NCBI GenBank assembly: GCA_038233215.1 | Contig: JBBSML010000021.1 | Span: 1-44,045 of the forward strand | Direction of reading: 5' to 3' | Length of the DNA stretch: 44,045 bases | Source: JACDBZ01 sp038233215 | GTDB lineage: Bacteria > Chloroflexota > Limnocylindria > QHBO01 | Shown here: piece by piece, positions 31,239-39,474 of the stretch | Position numbering within the stretch: the first letter of the stretch is position 1 | Layout: the number at the start of each line of letters is the position of its first letter | Position numbers and translations under genes: made by a program | Notes under the pieces: model-generated | What the model was told of the DNA's origin: nothing | The model's database searches: none | What the model saw: only the letters and a program-made list of their open reading frames with translations

Positions 31239-34054
31239 CCGCCCAGTCGGCGCGATCGGCGCGGATCAAGCGCGCGGTGGCGGGAGCGCCGCCCGGCGCA
31301 GTGCCGCGACCGGAGCTGACGGTCATGGAAACACGGGTCTACCGCGGGCCGAACTACTGGAACTACGACCCCGCCATCAAGCTGGTCGTGGACCTGGGCG
31401 TGCTCGAGTACTTCCCGACCAGCACGATCCCCGGGTTTGTCACCGCGCTGCTCGAGATGCTGCCGGGCGTCGGACAGCACACCTGCGGGACCGGGAAAGC
31501 GAGCGGCTTCACGTCGCGGCTGCGCGAGGGGACCTGGGTCGGCCACGTCGCCGAGCACATCGCGCTCCAGCTCCAGCGCGAGGCGGGCAGCGAGGTCGGC
31601 CGCGGAAAGACGCGCGGGACCGGGGAACCGGGCCGGTACCACGTCGTCTATGCGTACGGAGAAGAGTCTGTCGGCCTCGCCGCGGGCAAGTTGGCCGTCC
31701 GGCTCGTCAATCACCTGGTCGAGGCGGAGTCGGATCTCGATTTCGGCGCCGAGCTCGAAGCCCTGATCCTCCTCTCGGAGCGCGCGGCGTTCGGTCCATC
31801 GACCCAGGCGATCCTCGACGAGGCCGTGCTGCGCGACATTCCCTTCATTCGCCTGAACGATCAGTCGCTCATCCAGCTCGGGCACGGGATCCATCAGAAG
31901 CGGATCAGGGCCACCATAACGAGCGAGACCGGATCGCTCGGCGTCGACATCGCGGGGGACAAGAAACTCACCAATCGATTGCTGGCGGCGACCGGCGTGC
32001 CGGTCCCGCGCGCACAGGTCGTACGCAACGAGGACGAGGCGGTCAGTGCCGCGCGGCGGGTCGGGATGCCGGTGGCAGTGAAGCCTCTCGACGGCAACCA
32101 CGGCCGCGGCGTGATGCTGAACCTCGCCGACGATGAGGCGGTGCGCGCCGGCTATCGCGCCGCTCGGGCGCAGAGCCGACGCGGCGCGGTCGTGGTCGAG
32201 TCATTCCTGGTCGGAAACGATTATCGGTGCCTGGTCATCGGCGGCTCCCTGGCCGCGGTCGCCCAGCGCATCCCGGCGCATGTGGAGGGTGACGGGAAGC
32301 GCTCCCTGACGGAGCTCGTCGAGATCACGAACGCGGACCCGCGCCGCGGCATCGGCCACGAGAAGGTGCTCACCCGCATCAAACTCGACGACGAGGCGAT
32401 CAGTTACGCGCGTGAGCAGGGATTCGAGCTGTCGGACGTGCCGCCTCGGGGCCATCGCGTGTACCTGAAGCGCACGGGCAACATGAGCACCGGTGGCATC
32501 AGCATCGATAGGACCGAGGAGGCGCACCCCGACAACGTCGAGCTCGCCGAGCTGGCCGCACAGGTCGTCGGCCTGGACATCGCCGGCATCGACCTGATCT
32601 GCCCGGACATCGGGGTGCCGGTCCGCGAAACCGGCGGCGGCATCGTGGAGGTCAACGCGGCTCCCGGCTTCCGGATGCACACCCATCCCACGGAGGGCGA
32701 GTCACAGTACGTCGCCAAGCCTGTGATCGACATGCTCTTCCCACCCGGCGCCGATGCGCGCATCCCGATCGTCGCCGTCACCGGCAGCAACGGCAAGACG
32801 ACCACCGCCCGCATGATCGCGCACATCATGAAGGGCATCGGCCGCAAGGTCGGGCTCACGAATACGGATGGGATCTACGTCGACGGACGGATCGTTCGCA
32901 AGGGAGATGCATCAGGTCCCCGGTCCGCCTCGATGGTGCTCCAGAACCCGACCGTCGACTTCGCCGTCTTCGAAGTCGCGCGAGGCGGGATCCTGCGCGA
33001 AGGGCTGGGGTACCAGCGCAACGACGTGGCCGTCGTGTTGAACGTGACCGGCGATCACCTGGGCCTCGGCGGCATCAACAGCATCAAGCAGCTTGCCGAG
33101 GTGAAACGGGTGCCGGTGGAGGCGGTCCCGCGCGACGGCGTGGCGGTCCTCAACGCCGAGGATCCGCTGGTCGTCGCGATGGCACGCCACTGCTCCGGCT
33201 CCGTCATCTACTTCTCCATGGATGCCGAAAACGAGAAGATCAAGTTCCAGGCGTCCCGCGGCCGGCGCGCCGTGACCCTCGAATCCGGCCGCAACGGCGA
33301 GATGATCGTGCTCCGACAGGGCCGCAAGTCGATGTCGCTGGTGTGGACGCATCTCATCCCGGCCACGTTCGAGGGTCGCGCGCGCATGAACGTGCAGAAC
33401 GCGCTTGCGGCCACCGCGGCCGCGTGGGCGGCTGGCGCCCACCTTCACGACATCCGTCAGGGCCTTCGAACCTTCACCGCCAGCTACTTCATGGCGCCCG
33501 GCCGAATGAACATGTTCGAGCTCGACGGCTATCGCGTCGTGGTCGACTACGCGCACAACCCGCCCGCGCTTCGCGCGCTCGGCGAATTTGTGAACCTGCT
33601 GACCACGCCGTCCGCAGGGGGCGCGCGACCACCGGTCACGGGACGACGCATCGGCGTGATCGCGACGGCCGGCGACCGACGTGACGAGGACATCGTGGAG
33701 CTCGGCCGGACGGCCGCAGGCTATTTCGACGAGATCATCGTGCGCGAGGACGAGAACAACCGTGGACGTCCGCGCGGCGACACAGCGAAGTTGATCGAGC
33801 GGGGCGTTCGCTCCGCGGCGTCCGATGACTCACGAGTGGGCTCGATCACCACGATCCTCGATGAGCTCGAGGCCACCCGCAAGGCGCTCGACAACGCGCA
33901 CGAGGGTGACGTGGTGGTCGTCTGCGTCGACCACGCCAACCAGGTATGGAAGGAGCTCCAGCGGAGGCAGCACGGAGCCGCCAGCGAGGCCGACGGTCTG
34001 CGCGCCGTGATCGGCGTCATGGACGCTGACGACGAGATCGACATGGACCTTTAG
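31235..34054 (+). CDS. cphA: Cyanophycin synthetase
   Basis: A 939-residue enzyme that polymerises Asp and Arg into multi-L-arginyl-poly-L-aspartate without a template. The N-terminal domain (METRVYRGPNYWNYDPAIKLVVDLGVLE, to ~190) is followed by an ATP-grasp domain (~215-480; PVPRAQVVRNEDEA, AVKPLDGNHGRGVML, GGIVEVNAAPGFRMH) and a Mur-ligase-like domain with P-loop VTGSNGKTTTAR near 515-525 and DYAHNPPALRAL. All three domains look intact. The ATG at 31235 has AGGAGG 7 nt upstream and gives ~30 extra residues before the family start at Met31. The stop overlaps that of the convergent CphA paralogue by 4 bp. Confidence 0.97.
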   Translation: MTAQSARSARIKRAVAGAPPGAVPRPELTVMETRVYRGPNYWNYDPAIKLVVDLGVLEYFPTSTIPGFVTALLEMLPGVGQHTCGTGKASGFTSRLREGTWVGHVAEHIALQLQREAGSEVGRGKTRGTGEPGRYHVVYAYGEESVGLAAGKLAVRLVNHLVEAESDLDFGAELEALILLSERAAFGPSTQAILDEAVLRDIPFIRLNDQSLIQLGHGIHQKRIRATITSETGSLGVDIAGDKKLTNRLLAATGVPVPRAQVVRNEDEAVSAARRVGMPVAVKPLDGNHGRGVMLNLADDEAVRAGYRAARAQSRRGAVVVESFLVGNDYRCLVIGGSLAAVAQRIPAHVEGDGKRSLTELVEITNADPRRGIGHEKVLTRIKLDDEAISYAREQGFELSDVPPRGHRVYLKRTGNMSTGGISIDRTEEAHPDNVELAELAAQVVGLDIAGIDLICPDIGVPVRETGGGIVEVNAAPGFRMHTHPTEGESQYVAKPVIDMLFPPGADARIPIVAVTGSNGKTTTARMIAHIMKGIGRKVGLTNTDGIYVDGRIVRKGDASGPRSASMVLQNPTVDFAVFEVARGGILREGLGYQRNDVAVVLNVTGDHLGLGGINSIKQLAEVKRVPVEAVPRDGVAVLNAEDPLVVAMARHCSGSVIYFSMDAENEKIKFQASRGRRAVTLESGRNGEMIVLRQGRKSMSLVWTHLIPATFEGRARMNVQNALAATAAAWAAGAHLHDIRQGLRTFTASYFMAPGRMNMFELDGYRVVVDYAHNPPALRALGEFVNLLTTPSAGGARPPVTGRRIGVIATAGDRRDEDIVELGRTAAGYFDEIIVREDENNRGRPRGDTAKLIERGVRSAASDDSRVGSITTILDELEATRKALDNAHEGDVVVVCVDHANQVWKELQRRQHGAASEADGLRAVIGVMDADDEIDMDL

Positions 34055-35667
34055 ACGCCTTCCGTCGCGCGGCCGACGAGCTCGCGCAGCCGATCGGTGC
34101 CAACCGGCTTGAAGCCCTCGGTGGCAAGCCATTCGAAAAGCTCCGAGCGTTCGACATGGGCCATCACCGCGCAGACGTCGCCGCGCTTCGCACGGCCCAC
34201 GAGCGCGCCGAACGCAGCCTGCTCACTGGGCAGGGCCTCGACCTGGCCGCTGTAGCCGCCATCGCGCGCTCCGACGCGGAGCAGCTCGTTCATCTCGTCG
34301 TTGTCGCGACCGCGCAGGTAATGCCGCTTCTCCGCGATGACCAGGTCATCGGCGCCACCACCCAGCACTCCGAGGCCGTGCAGCATCTCGTCGGTTCGGT
34401 CGCCCGCCGTGCCGAATGCGAGACGGACCTTGCGGCGTCCCGCCACCGCGCGAGCGACATCCATGAGCCCGGCCAGCCCCGCCTCGTTATGCGCGAAGTC
34501 GACCAGGGCGAACACCCCGCGCCGCTCGTACAGGTTGAGGCGACCGGGGTTGGCCGCGGCGTCCTGCGCAAAGGACCTGAGGCCGCGCCGGATTCGCGCC
34601 ATCGAGATGCCGAGCGCGTCACAGGCGGCCGCCGCGGCCAGCGCGTTGGCGATGTTGTATCGCGACAGTCCGCCGACCGTCACGGGCAGCTCGTCCGCCG
34701 GCGCCACGCGTCGAGAGCGGCGTCCTGCCGCGCGCAGCACGAGCATCCCGCGATCGAGCACGGCCGCGCGTCCCCCGCCATCGATGGCGCGCTCCACCCG
34801 TTCCGAGCGCGGCTCCATGCTGAACGCGTACAGGTTGGCCCGGGTTCTGCGATGCATGGCCCACGCGCGGTCATCATCGGCGTTGAGAACGGCCCACCCG
34901 CCACGCCTGGTGATGCGGACGACCACGCCCTTGACCTCGGCCAGCTCGTCGACGGTGTCGATGCCCTGGAGCCCGAGGTGATCGGCGCTGACGTTGGTGA
35001 CAACACTGACATCGTTGGCGGCGTAGCCGATGCCCCGCAGCAGGATGCCGCCGCGCGCCGTTTCGAGCACGGCGAGATCCAGTTCCGGCTCGGACAGCAC
35101 CCGGCCCGCGCCACCGAAGCCGGTCCAGTCCCCGGCCTCGACCAGCTCGCCGCGGAGGTAGATCCCGTCCGAATTGGTCATCCCGACCTTCAACCCTGAC
35201 TCCGACGCGACGTGCGCAATGAGCCGCGTCGTGGTGCTCTTCCCGTTCGTGCCGGTCACCGCCACGATCGGAATCCGCGGCTTCGGCAGGTGGGCGAGCG
35301 GCCCGTGGGCCGTGGCGCGCAAGGCAGCCAGCTCTCGTCGATCGGTCGAGCGCTTGAGCGCGAGTCGAGCGGCGGCTGAGCCGATCACCTGGGAGACCGT
35401 GCGCCGGCGCCAGGCGAAGGCGATGACCGACCGCAGTCCATCGTCGGATCGTCGCGACGTCAGACGCGGCTCCGGAAGGTGGAGGGCACTGTGGAGGCGT
35501 TTGACGGCAATCGCCGCGTTCGCGGCGACCGCATCGGCCTGGCCGGGCTCGTCTCCAGAAAATTCGAGCTTGACGGCCGGACGCGTGAAGAAGCGATTCG
35601 GGCCGTCGAGCACGCGCAGCTCGACGAGCTCGACGCTGGATTCCGGTGGATTGGAACCGTTCGACAT
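34051..35667 (-). CDS. CphA paralogue lacking the ATP-grasp domain (Mur-ligase-like)
   Basis: A 538-residue protein. Residues ~15-105 resemble the CphA N-terminal domain (LRVLDGPNRFFTRPAVKLEF matching the RGPNYW...PAIKL stretch; IAFAWRRRTVSQVIGSAAARLAL matching YAYGEESVGLAAGKLAVRL). Residues ~130-538 are a Mur-ligase-like ATPase with P-loop VTGTNGKSTTTR at 138-149, NVSADHLGLQGIDTVDELAE and VDFAHNEAGLAGLMD. The ~250-residue ATP-grasp domain between these parts in CphA is absent. It can probably activate a carboxylate and form one amide bond, but not both CphA reactions. Function unknown; a role on cyanophycin, its primers or a related peptide is inferred from its position. Confidence 0.88.
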   Translation of the reverse strand: MSNGSNPPESSVELVELRVLDGPNRFFTRPAVKLEFSGDEPGQADAVAANAAIAVKRLHSALHLPEPRLTSRRSDDGLRSVIAFAWRRRTVSQVIGSAAARLALKRSTDRRELAALRATAHGPLAHLPKPRIPIVAVTGTNGKSTTTRLIAHVASESGLKVGMTNSDGIYLRGELVEAGDWTGFGGAGRVLSEPELDLAVLETARGGILLRGIGYAANDVSVVTNVSADHLGLQGIDTVDELAEVKGVVVRITRRGGWAVLNADDDRAWAMHRRTRANLYAFSMEPRSERVERAIDGGGRAAVLDRGMLVLRAAGRRSRRVAPADELPVTVGGLSRYNIANALAAAAACDALGISMARIRRGLRSFAQDAAANPGRLNLYERRGVFALVDFAHNEAGLAGLMDVARAVAGRRKVRLAFGTAGDRTDEMLHGLGVLGGGADDLVIAEKRHYLRGRDNDEMNELLRVGARDGGYSGQVEALPSEQAAFGALVGRAKRGDVCAVMAHVERSELFEWLATEGFKPVGTDRLRELVGRATEGV

Positions 35668-35674
35668 GGGCGTG

Positions 35675-35682
35675 AGTATATT
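35675..35682. promoter_or_regulatory. Overlapping divergent -10 boxes (AGTATATT)
   Basis: Minus-strand TATACT (35680-35675) ends 7 nt before the ATG at 35667; plus-strand TATATT (35677-35682) ends 7 nt before the ATG at 35690. The two boxes share four base pairs in a 22-bp spacer, so only one polymerase could bind at a time. No clear -35 was found for either side. Confidence 0.6.
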
Positions 35683-35689
35683 GATCGGC

Positions 35690-36856
35690 ATGCCCGACAC
35701 GATCGCGCTGCGCCACCTCATCGAAACGCGGCTGCCGCGCTTCCTCGCCGAACTCGAGACGCTCGTCAACATCGACTGCGGCTCCTACACGCCGGACGGG
35801 GTCAACCGCGTCGCCGACCTGGTGGCCGACGCACTCGGTCAGCTCGACGCTCAGGTGGAGCGTGTGAGCCACCTGCCCGCCGACGGCCAGCTACAACTCG
35901 GTGACCTCGTCATCGGTCACATCGCGGGTGACGGCCCGCGCCTGCTCCTCATCGGTCACATGGATACCGTCTTCGATCCGGGGACAGCCGCCGCACGGCC
36001 GTATCGGTCCAGCAATGACCGAGCGACCGGTCCGGGGGTGACCGACATGAAGGCCGGCTTGCTGTCGGGGCTGCATGCGATCGCAGTGCTGCACGCGTCC
36101 GGCGAGCGGCCGTCCATCACCTTCATCGCCAACCCCGACGAGGAGATCGGTTCACCGTTCAGCACACCGATCATCCGCGAGCTTGCTCCGCAGCACGACG
36201 CCGTGCTGGTGCTGGAGTGCGCGCGTGCCAACGGCGACATCGTCAGCGCCCGAAAGGGAATCGCGGACTACCACCTCCAGCTGGTTGGCCGAGCCGCGCA
36301 CGCCGGCGTCGAGCCCGAGAAGGGCCGCTCGGCCATCCTCGAGGCGGCGCATCAGGTGCTGGCGGTGCACAGGCTGAACGGCCGATGGCCGTCGGTGACC
36401 ATCAATGCCGGGGTCATCCATGGTGGCACCCGGCCGAATGTCGTCCCGGAACGCTGCGAGCTCCAGGTCGATCTGCGGGCGGCCACGGCCGATGCCTTCG
36501 ATGCAGCATCGGCGGAGATCGAAGGGCTGGCGGGCTCCCCCACCGTGGACGGAGTCACGGTCGCCCTGCGCCAGATCGCGGGCCATCCGCCCATGGAGAA
36601 GAGCGAGGCGTCCGCGCGGATGGTGGGCCTCGCGGTCGCCATCGCGGCCGACCTGGGCTTCGACCTCCAGGACGCGGCGACCGGCGGGGCGTCTGACGCG
36701 AACACGACTGCAGCCCTGGGGATTCCCACCCTGGATGGCCTGGGGCCTGTCGGAGGCGACGATCACTCGGTGGACGAGTGGTTAAACCTCGCCAGCGTGG
36801 TGCCGCGCACGACGTTGCTGGCTGCGCTGATGGCGCGCATCCGCGAAGCACTGTAG
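35690..36856 (+). CDS. M20-family metallopeptidase (carboxypeptidase G2-like)
   Basis: A 388-residue di-zinc exopeptidase. Metal ligands and catalytic acids are visible: His90 and Asp92 in LIGHMDTVF, Asp119 in GVTDMKAGLLSG, Glu151-Glu152 in NPDEEIGS, and the C-terminal His in GGDDHSVDEW. The lid domain begins near GIADYHLQLVGRAAHAG. Family members cleave C-terminal Glu, dipeptides or N-acyl amino acids. It is divergently paired with the CphA paralogue in a cyanophycin locus that has no isoaspartyl dipeptidase, so a dipeptidase role on beta-Asp-Arg is plausible but unproven. The start at 35690 follows TATATT by 7 nt. Confidence 0.9.
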   Translation: MPDTIALRHLIETRLPRFLAELETLVNIDCGSYTPDGVNRVADLVADALGQLDAQVERVSHLPADGQLQLGDLVIGHIAGDGPRLLLIGHMDTVFDPGTAAARPYRSSNDRATGPGVTDMKAGLLSGLHAIAVLHASGERPSITFIANPDEEIGSPFSTPIIRELAPQHDAVLVLECARANGDIVSARKGIADYHLQLVGRAAHAGVEPEKGRSAILEAAHQVLAVHRLNGRWPSVTINAGVIHGGTRPNVVPERCELQVDLRAATADAFDAASAEIEGLAGSPTVDGVTVALRQIAGHPPMEKSEASARMVGLAVAIAADLGFDLQDAATGGASDANTTAALGIPTLDGLGPVGGDDHSVDEWLNLASVVPRTTLLAALMARIREAL

Positions 36857-36881
36857 CTGCGTCGCGGCCAGACCGGGCGCA

Positions 36882-36897
36882 TATATATCTATATACT
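36882..36897 (+). promoter_or_regulatory. vapBC promoter -10 with TATATA-N2-TATATA operator
   Basis: TATATA (36882-36887) and TATATA (36890-36895) form a perfect inverted repeat overlapping TATACT (36892-36897). The box ends 8 nt before the antitoxin ATG at 36906. This is the usual place for autorepression by a ribbon-helix-helix antitoxin. It is one of the few AT-rich spots in the window. Confidence 0.55.
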
Positions 36898-36905
36898 TCG
36901 CCAAT

Positions 36906-37115
36906 ATGACAGCCAAACGGGTCCTGATCTCCATCGACGAGCGCCTTCTCGCACGCATCGATCAGGAATGCGCTCGCAATGGGTTCAAGCGCAGCACCTA
37001 CCTCGCCCAGCTCGCGGAACGCGAGCTTCAGGCTGCAAGCGGACCGGGCGCGACCCCGGCGGCCCGCGCAGCGCTTGCCGCCCTCGATACGCTGCTGAGC
37101 AGCGCCACCTCATGA
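36906..37115 (+). CDS. Ribbon-helix-helix antitoxin of a VapBC-type module
   Basis: A 69-residue protein beginning KRVLISIDERLLARIDQECARNGFKRSTYLAQLAERELQ, a strand followed by two helices in the ribbon-helix-helix (CopG/MetJ) pattern. The C-terminal ~25 residues are Ala/Gly-rich and would wrap the toxin. It overlaps the PIN-domain gene by 4 bp (ATGA). It probably neutralises the toxin and represses the promoter through the AT-rich repeat upstream. Confidence 0.85.
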   Translation: MTAKRVLISIDERLLARIDQECARNGFKRSTYLAQLAERELQAASGPGATPAARAALAALDTLLSSATS

Positions 37116-37501
37116 GACGTATCGTGCTTGACGCGTCCGCGTTGCTCACCTGGTTTGCCAGCGACAACAGCGGCAAGGAGCTCCGCGCGGAGTATGAGGA
37201 GGGGCTTCTCGGCGTTGTCGCGCCGCACGGGCTGATCGCCGATGTGCTCGCCGAGCTCGCAATGGGCCGGAGCTGGCCCGCAGAGCGTCTGGTGCGCGTG
37301 GCGGCTGAGCTTGATCGGCTCGGATTCGAGTTCCGCGAACCACAGCTCGAAGAACTAGCGGCGTGGCTTGGGCGCGGCCTCGAGCCGAAGCACGCGTCAT
37401 ACGCTGCGCTGGCATCGACCCTCGACCTCCCGCTCATCACGGCTGATCCCGAGCTCCTGCGCCGAGCACCAAGCGTCGCTCGCTCGATCACCGACGGCTG
37501 A
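37112..37501 (+). CDS. PIN-domain toxin (VapC-like), altered acidic site
   Basis: A 129-residue PIN-fold ribonuclease homologue, the toxin partner of the preceding antitoxin. Of the four acidic residues usually found, Asp7 (IVLDASALL), Glu48 (VLAELAMG) and Asp112 (LITADPEL) are present, but the third, in the helix that usually reads YDAxYLALA, is His94 (EPKHASYAALA). Nuclease activity may be weakened or altered. The ATG at 37112 overlaps the antitoxin stop. A 28-bp near-palindrome follows 15 bp after its stop. Confidence 0.85.
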   Translation: MRRIVLDASALLTWFASDNSGKELRAEYEEGLLGVVAPHGLIADVLAELAMGRSWPAERLVRVAAELDRLGFEFREPQLEELAAWLGRGLEPKHASYAALASTLDLPLITADPELLRRAPSVARSITDG

Positions 37502-37516
37502 CAGACTTCACACGGT

Positions 37517-37544
37517 CGCGGCGTGTATACGTATATACGCCGCG
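37517..37544. repeat. 28-bp near-perfect inverted repeat after vapC
   Basis: CGCGGCGTGTATAC and GTATATACGCCGCG are complementary over 14 bp with one G/T exception that would pair in RNA. No U-run follows, so it is a weak terminator candidate. Its TATACGTATA core resembles the AT-rich operator upstream of vapB. Confidence 0.75.
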
Positions 37545-37572
37545 AGGCATCAGCTGCGCGGACGGCCTCCGC

Positions 37573-37578
37573 TAGAAT
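37573..37578 (+). promoter_or_regulatory. Probable -10 element for the thioesterase gene (TAGAAT)
   Basis: TAGAAT ends 8 nt before the GTG start at 37587 and no Shine-Dalgarno lies between, again suggesting a leaderless transcript. Confidence 0.5.
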
Positions 37579-37586
37579 GGCGCCCC

Positions 37587-38036
37587 GTGACCGATGACTT
37601 TCGCCACCGCACGACCGTGCAGGTGCGCTTCCGCGATATCGATGCCTTCGGGCATGTCAACAACGCGGTCTTCTTCAGCTACGTCGAGCTGGCGCGCATC
37701 CGCTATCTGCTCGACGTCCTCCGGCCAGAGACAGGCTTTGATCGCCTGCCGCTGATCCTCGCCCGCGTCGAGCTCGACTATCGGTCGCCGATCATCTTCG
37801 GCGACGAGGTGCTGGTGGAGACCCGCGTCGACCGAATCGGTCGCACCAGCTTCACGATGACCCACCGCATGACTGTCGAATCCGATGGCCGGTTGGCGGG
37901 CGACGTGCAGACGGTGCTCGTCGTCTACGACTACGCTTCAACACGCCCGATCCCGCTCCCCGACGACTGGCGCCGGCGAATGGGCGAGCACGAATCACGT
38001 TCCTTCGGGGCGACCGCGGCGACCGAGGCAAGCTGA
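37587..38036 (+). CDS. Acyl-CoA thioesterase, 4HBT/YbgC-FadM type
   Basis: A 149-residue hot-dog-fold protein. The signature RFRDIDAFGHVNNAVFFSYVELARIRYL contains the catalytic Asp and the GHVNN motif of the 4-hydroxybenzoyl-CoA/YbgC-FadM class. The rest (RVELDYRSPIIFGDEVLVETRVDRIG) is the standard strand pattern. The GTG at 37587 is used; frame extensions to 37368 run through vapC. Directly upstream of the dehydrogenase operon (19 bp), it may recycle CoA from branched acyl-CoA products; exact substrate not visible. Confidence 0.88.
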   Translation: MTDDFRHRTTVQVRFRDIDAFGHVNNAVFFSYVELARIRYLLDVLRPETGFDRLPLILARVELDYRSPIIFGDEVLVETRVDRIGRTSFTMTHRMTVESDGRLAGDVQTVLVVYDYASTRPIPLPDDWRRRMGEHESRSFGATAATEAS

Positions 38037-38055
38037 CGGGAACATCAGGAGACTC

Positions 38056-39474
38056 ATGGCCGATCCACAACATTTCGACCTGCTCATCCTCGGCGGCGGC
38101 ATGAGCTACGTCGGCGCTATTCGTGCCGCGCAGCTCGGCCTGTCCGTCGGCCTCGTGGAGCGTGATCGGCTCGGCGGCACGTGCCTGAACCGCGGCTGCA
38201 TCCCCTCGAAGGCGCTCATCGAGACCGCGGACCTGCTGCACCGCGTCACGGCACAGGGCGCCGAATTCGGCCTGTCGGGTCATGAGGGCATCAGCCTCGA
38301 CTACGGGGCGCTGGCCAAACGCCGCGATGCGGTGATCGACAAGCACGTCGGCGGGGTCGAATTCCTGATGAAGAAGAACAAGGTGACCGTCCTGCACGGG
38401 AACGGGGTGCTGACCGGCCCGACCAGCGTGCGCGTCGCCGGCGGCGAGGCGGGTGACCTCGAGGCGACGGCTGATAACCTGATCCTGGCCACCGGTTCCG
38501 CTCCTCGATCCCTGCCCGGCCTCGATCCCGACGGACGCCTGATCATCACCAGCGACGAGGCACTGAGCCGCGGCGACGTCCCGGGTCGGGTCACGATCGT
38601 CGGCGCGGGCGCCATCGGCGTCGAATGGGCCAGCATGTATCGCGACTTCGGAGCGGAGGTCACCCTCGTCGAATTCGCCGACCGCGTCGTGCCGCTCGAG
38701 GATCCGGAGATCGGGAAGGAGCTGGCTCGCGTCTTCAAGAAGCGCGGAATCGCGATGCATGCGGCCAGCACCATCGATCCCGAGTCCATCACGAAGGGTG
38801 AGAACGAGGTCAGCTTCCAGATCGCCTCGAAAGACGGTGCGACGCGGACCGATCTCACCGTCGACGTCATCCTGGTCGCGGTGGGGCGACGGCCCCTCAC
38901 CGCGAATATCGGCCTCGAGAGCCTTGACGGGCTGACTCTCGACAATGGCTACGTCCAGGTCGACGAATACATGCGCACCGGCGTCGACCATCTGTACGCC
39001 ATCGGCGACATCGTTCCCGGCTTTGCGCTCGCCCACGTCGCCAGCCATGAGGCGGTCGTGGCGGTCGAGCATCTCGCCGGCCACGACCCCGAGCCTGTGC
39101 GGATGAACCTCATGCCGCGCGTCACGTTCTGCAGGCCGCAGATCGCTTCTGTCGGGATGAGCGAGGAGGAGGCCAGGGCCGAGGGTCGCGAGGTCAACAT
39201 CGGCTCTTTCCCGTTCCGCGCCCTCGGCAAGGCAACGATCGTCGGCGAGATCGATGGCTTCGCGAAGTTCGTTGCCGATGCCGAGACAGGGCGCCTTCTT
39301 GGTGCGCACATCATCGGCGCGCATGCCGGTGATCTGCTGGCCGAGCCGACCCTCGCGCTGCTGGTCGAGGGAACCGCGGCGGAAATCGCGATGAGCGTGC
39401 ACGCTCATCCCACCCTGACCGAAGTGCTCGCCGAGGCCGCTTTGGCGGTCGACGGCGCACCAATCCACGTCTGA
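38056..39474 (+). CDS. lpdA: Dihydrolipoyl dehydrogenase (E3)
   Basis: A 472-residue FAD/NAD flavoprotein that reoxidises dihydrolipoamide for 2-oxoacid dehydrogenase complexes. The FAD GxGxxG-like motif LILGGGMSYVGAI is at the N-terminus, the redox disulfide is in GGTCLNRGCIPSK, the NAD-binding loop is VGAGAIGVEWASMY, the FAD strand is LYAIGDIV, and the catalytic His-Glu pair is in HAHPTLTE. CAGGAG stands 5 nt before the ATG. The stop overlaps the E1 alpha ATG (TGATG). Confidence 0.97.
   Translation: MADPQHFDLLILGGGMSYVGAIRAAQLGLSVGLVERDRLGGTCLNRGCIPSKALIETADLLHRVTAQGAEFGLSGHEGISLDYGALAKRRDAVIDKHVGGVEFLMKKNKVTVLHGNGVLTGPTSVRVAGGEAGDLEATADNLILATGSAPRSLPGLDPDGRLIITSDEALSRGDVPGRVTIVGAGAIGVEWASMYRDFGAEVTLVEFADRVVPLEDPEIGKELARVFKKRGIAMHAASTIDPESITKGENEVSFQIASKDGATRTDLTVDVILVAVGRRPLTANIGLESLDGLTLDNGYVQVDEYMRTGVDHLYAIGDIVPGFALAHVASHEAVVAVEHLAGHDPEPVRMNLMPRVTFCRPQIASVGMSEEEARAEGREVNIGSFPFRALGKATIVGEIDGFAKFVADAETGRLLGAHIIGAHAGDLLAEPTLALLVEGTAAEIAMSVHAHPTLTEVLAEAALAVDGAPIHV

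Noticed and set aside
37517..37544. Intrinsic terminator after vapC
   Set aside because: The stem is strong, but no U-run follows on either strand, so it is recorded as an inverted repeat instead.
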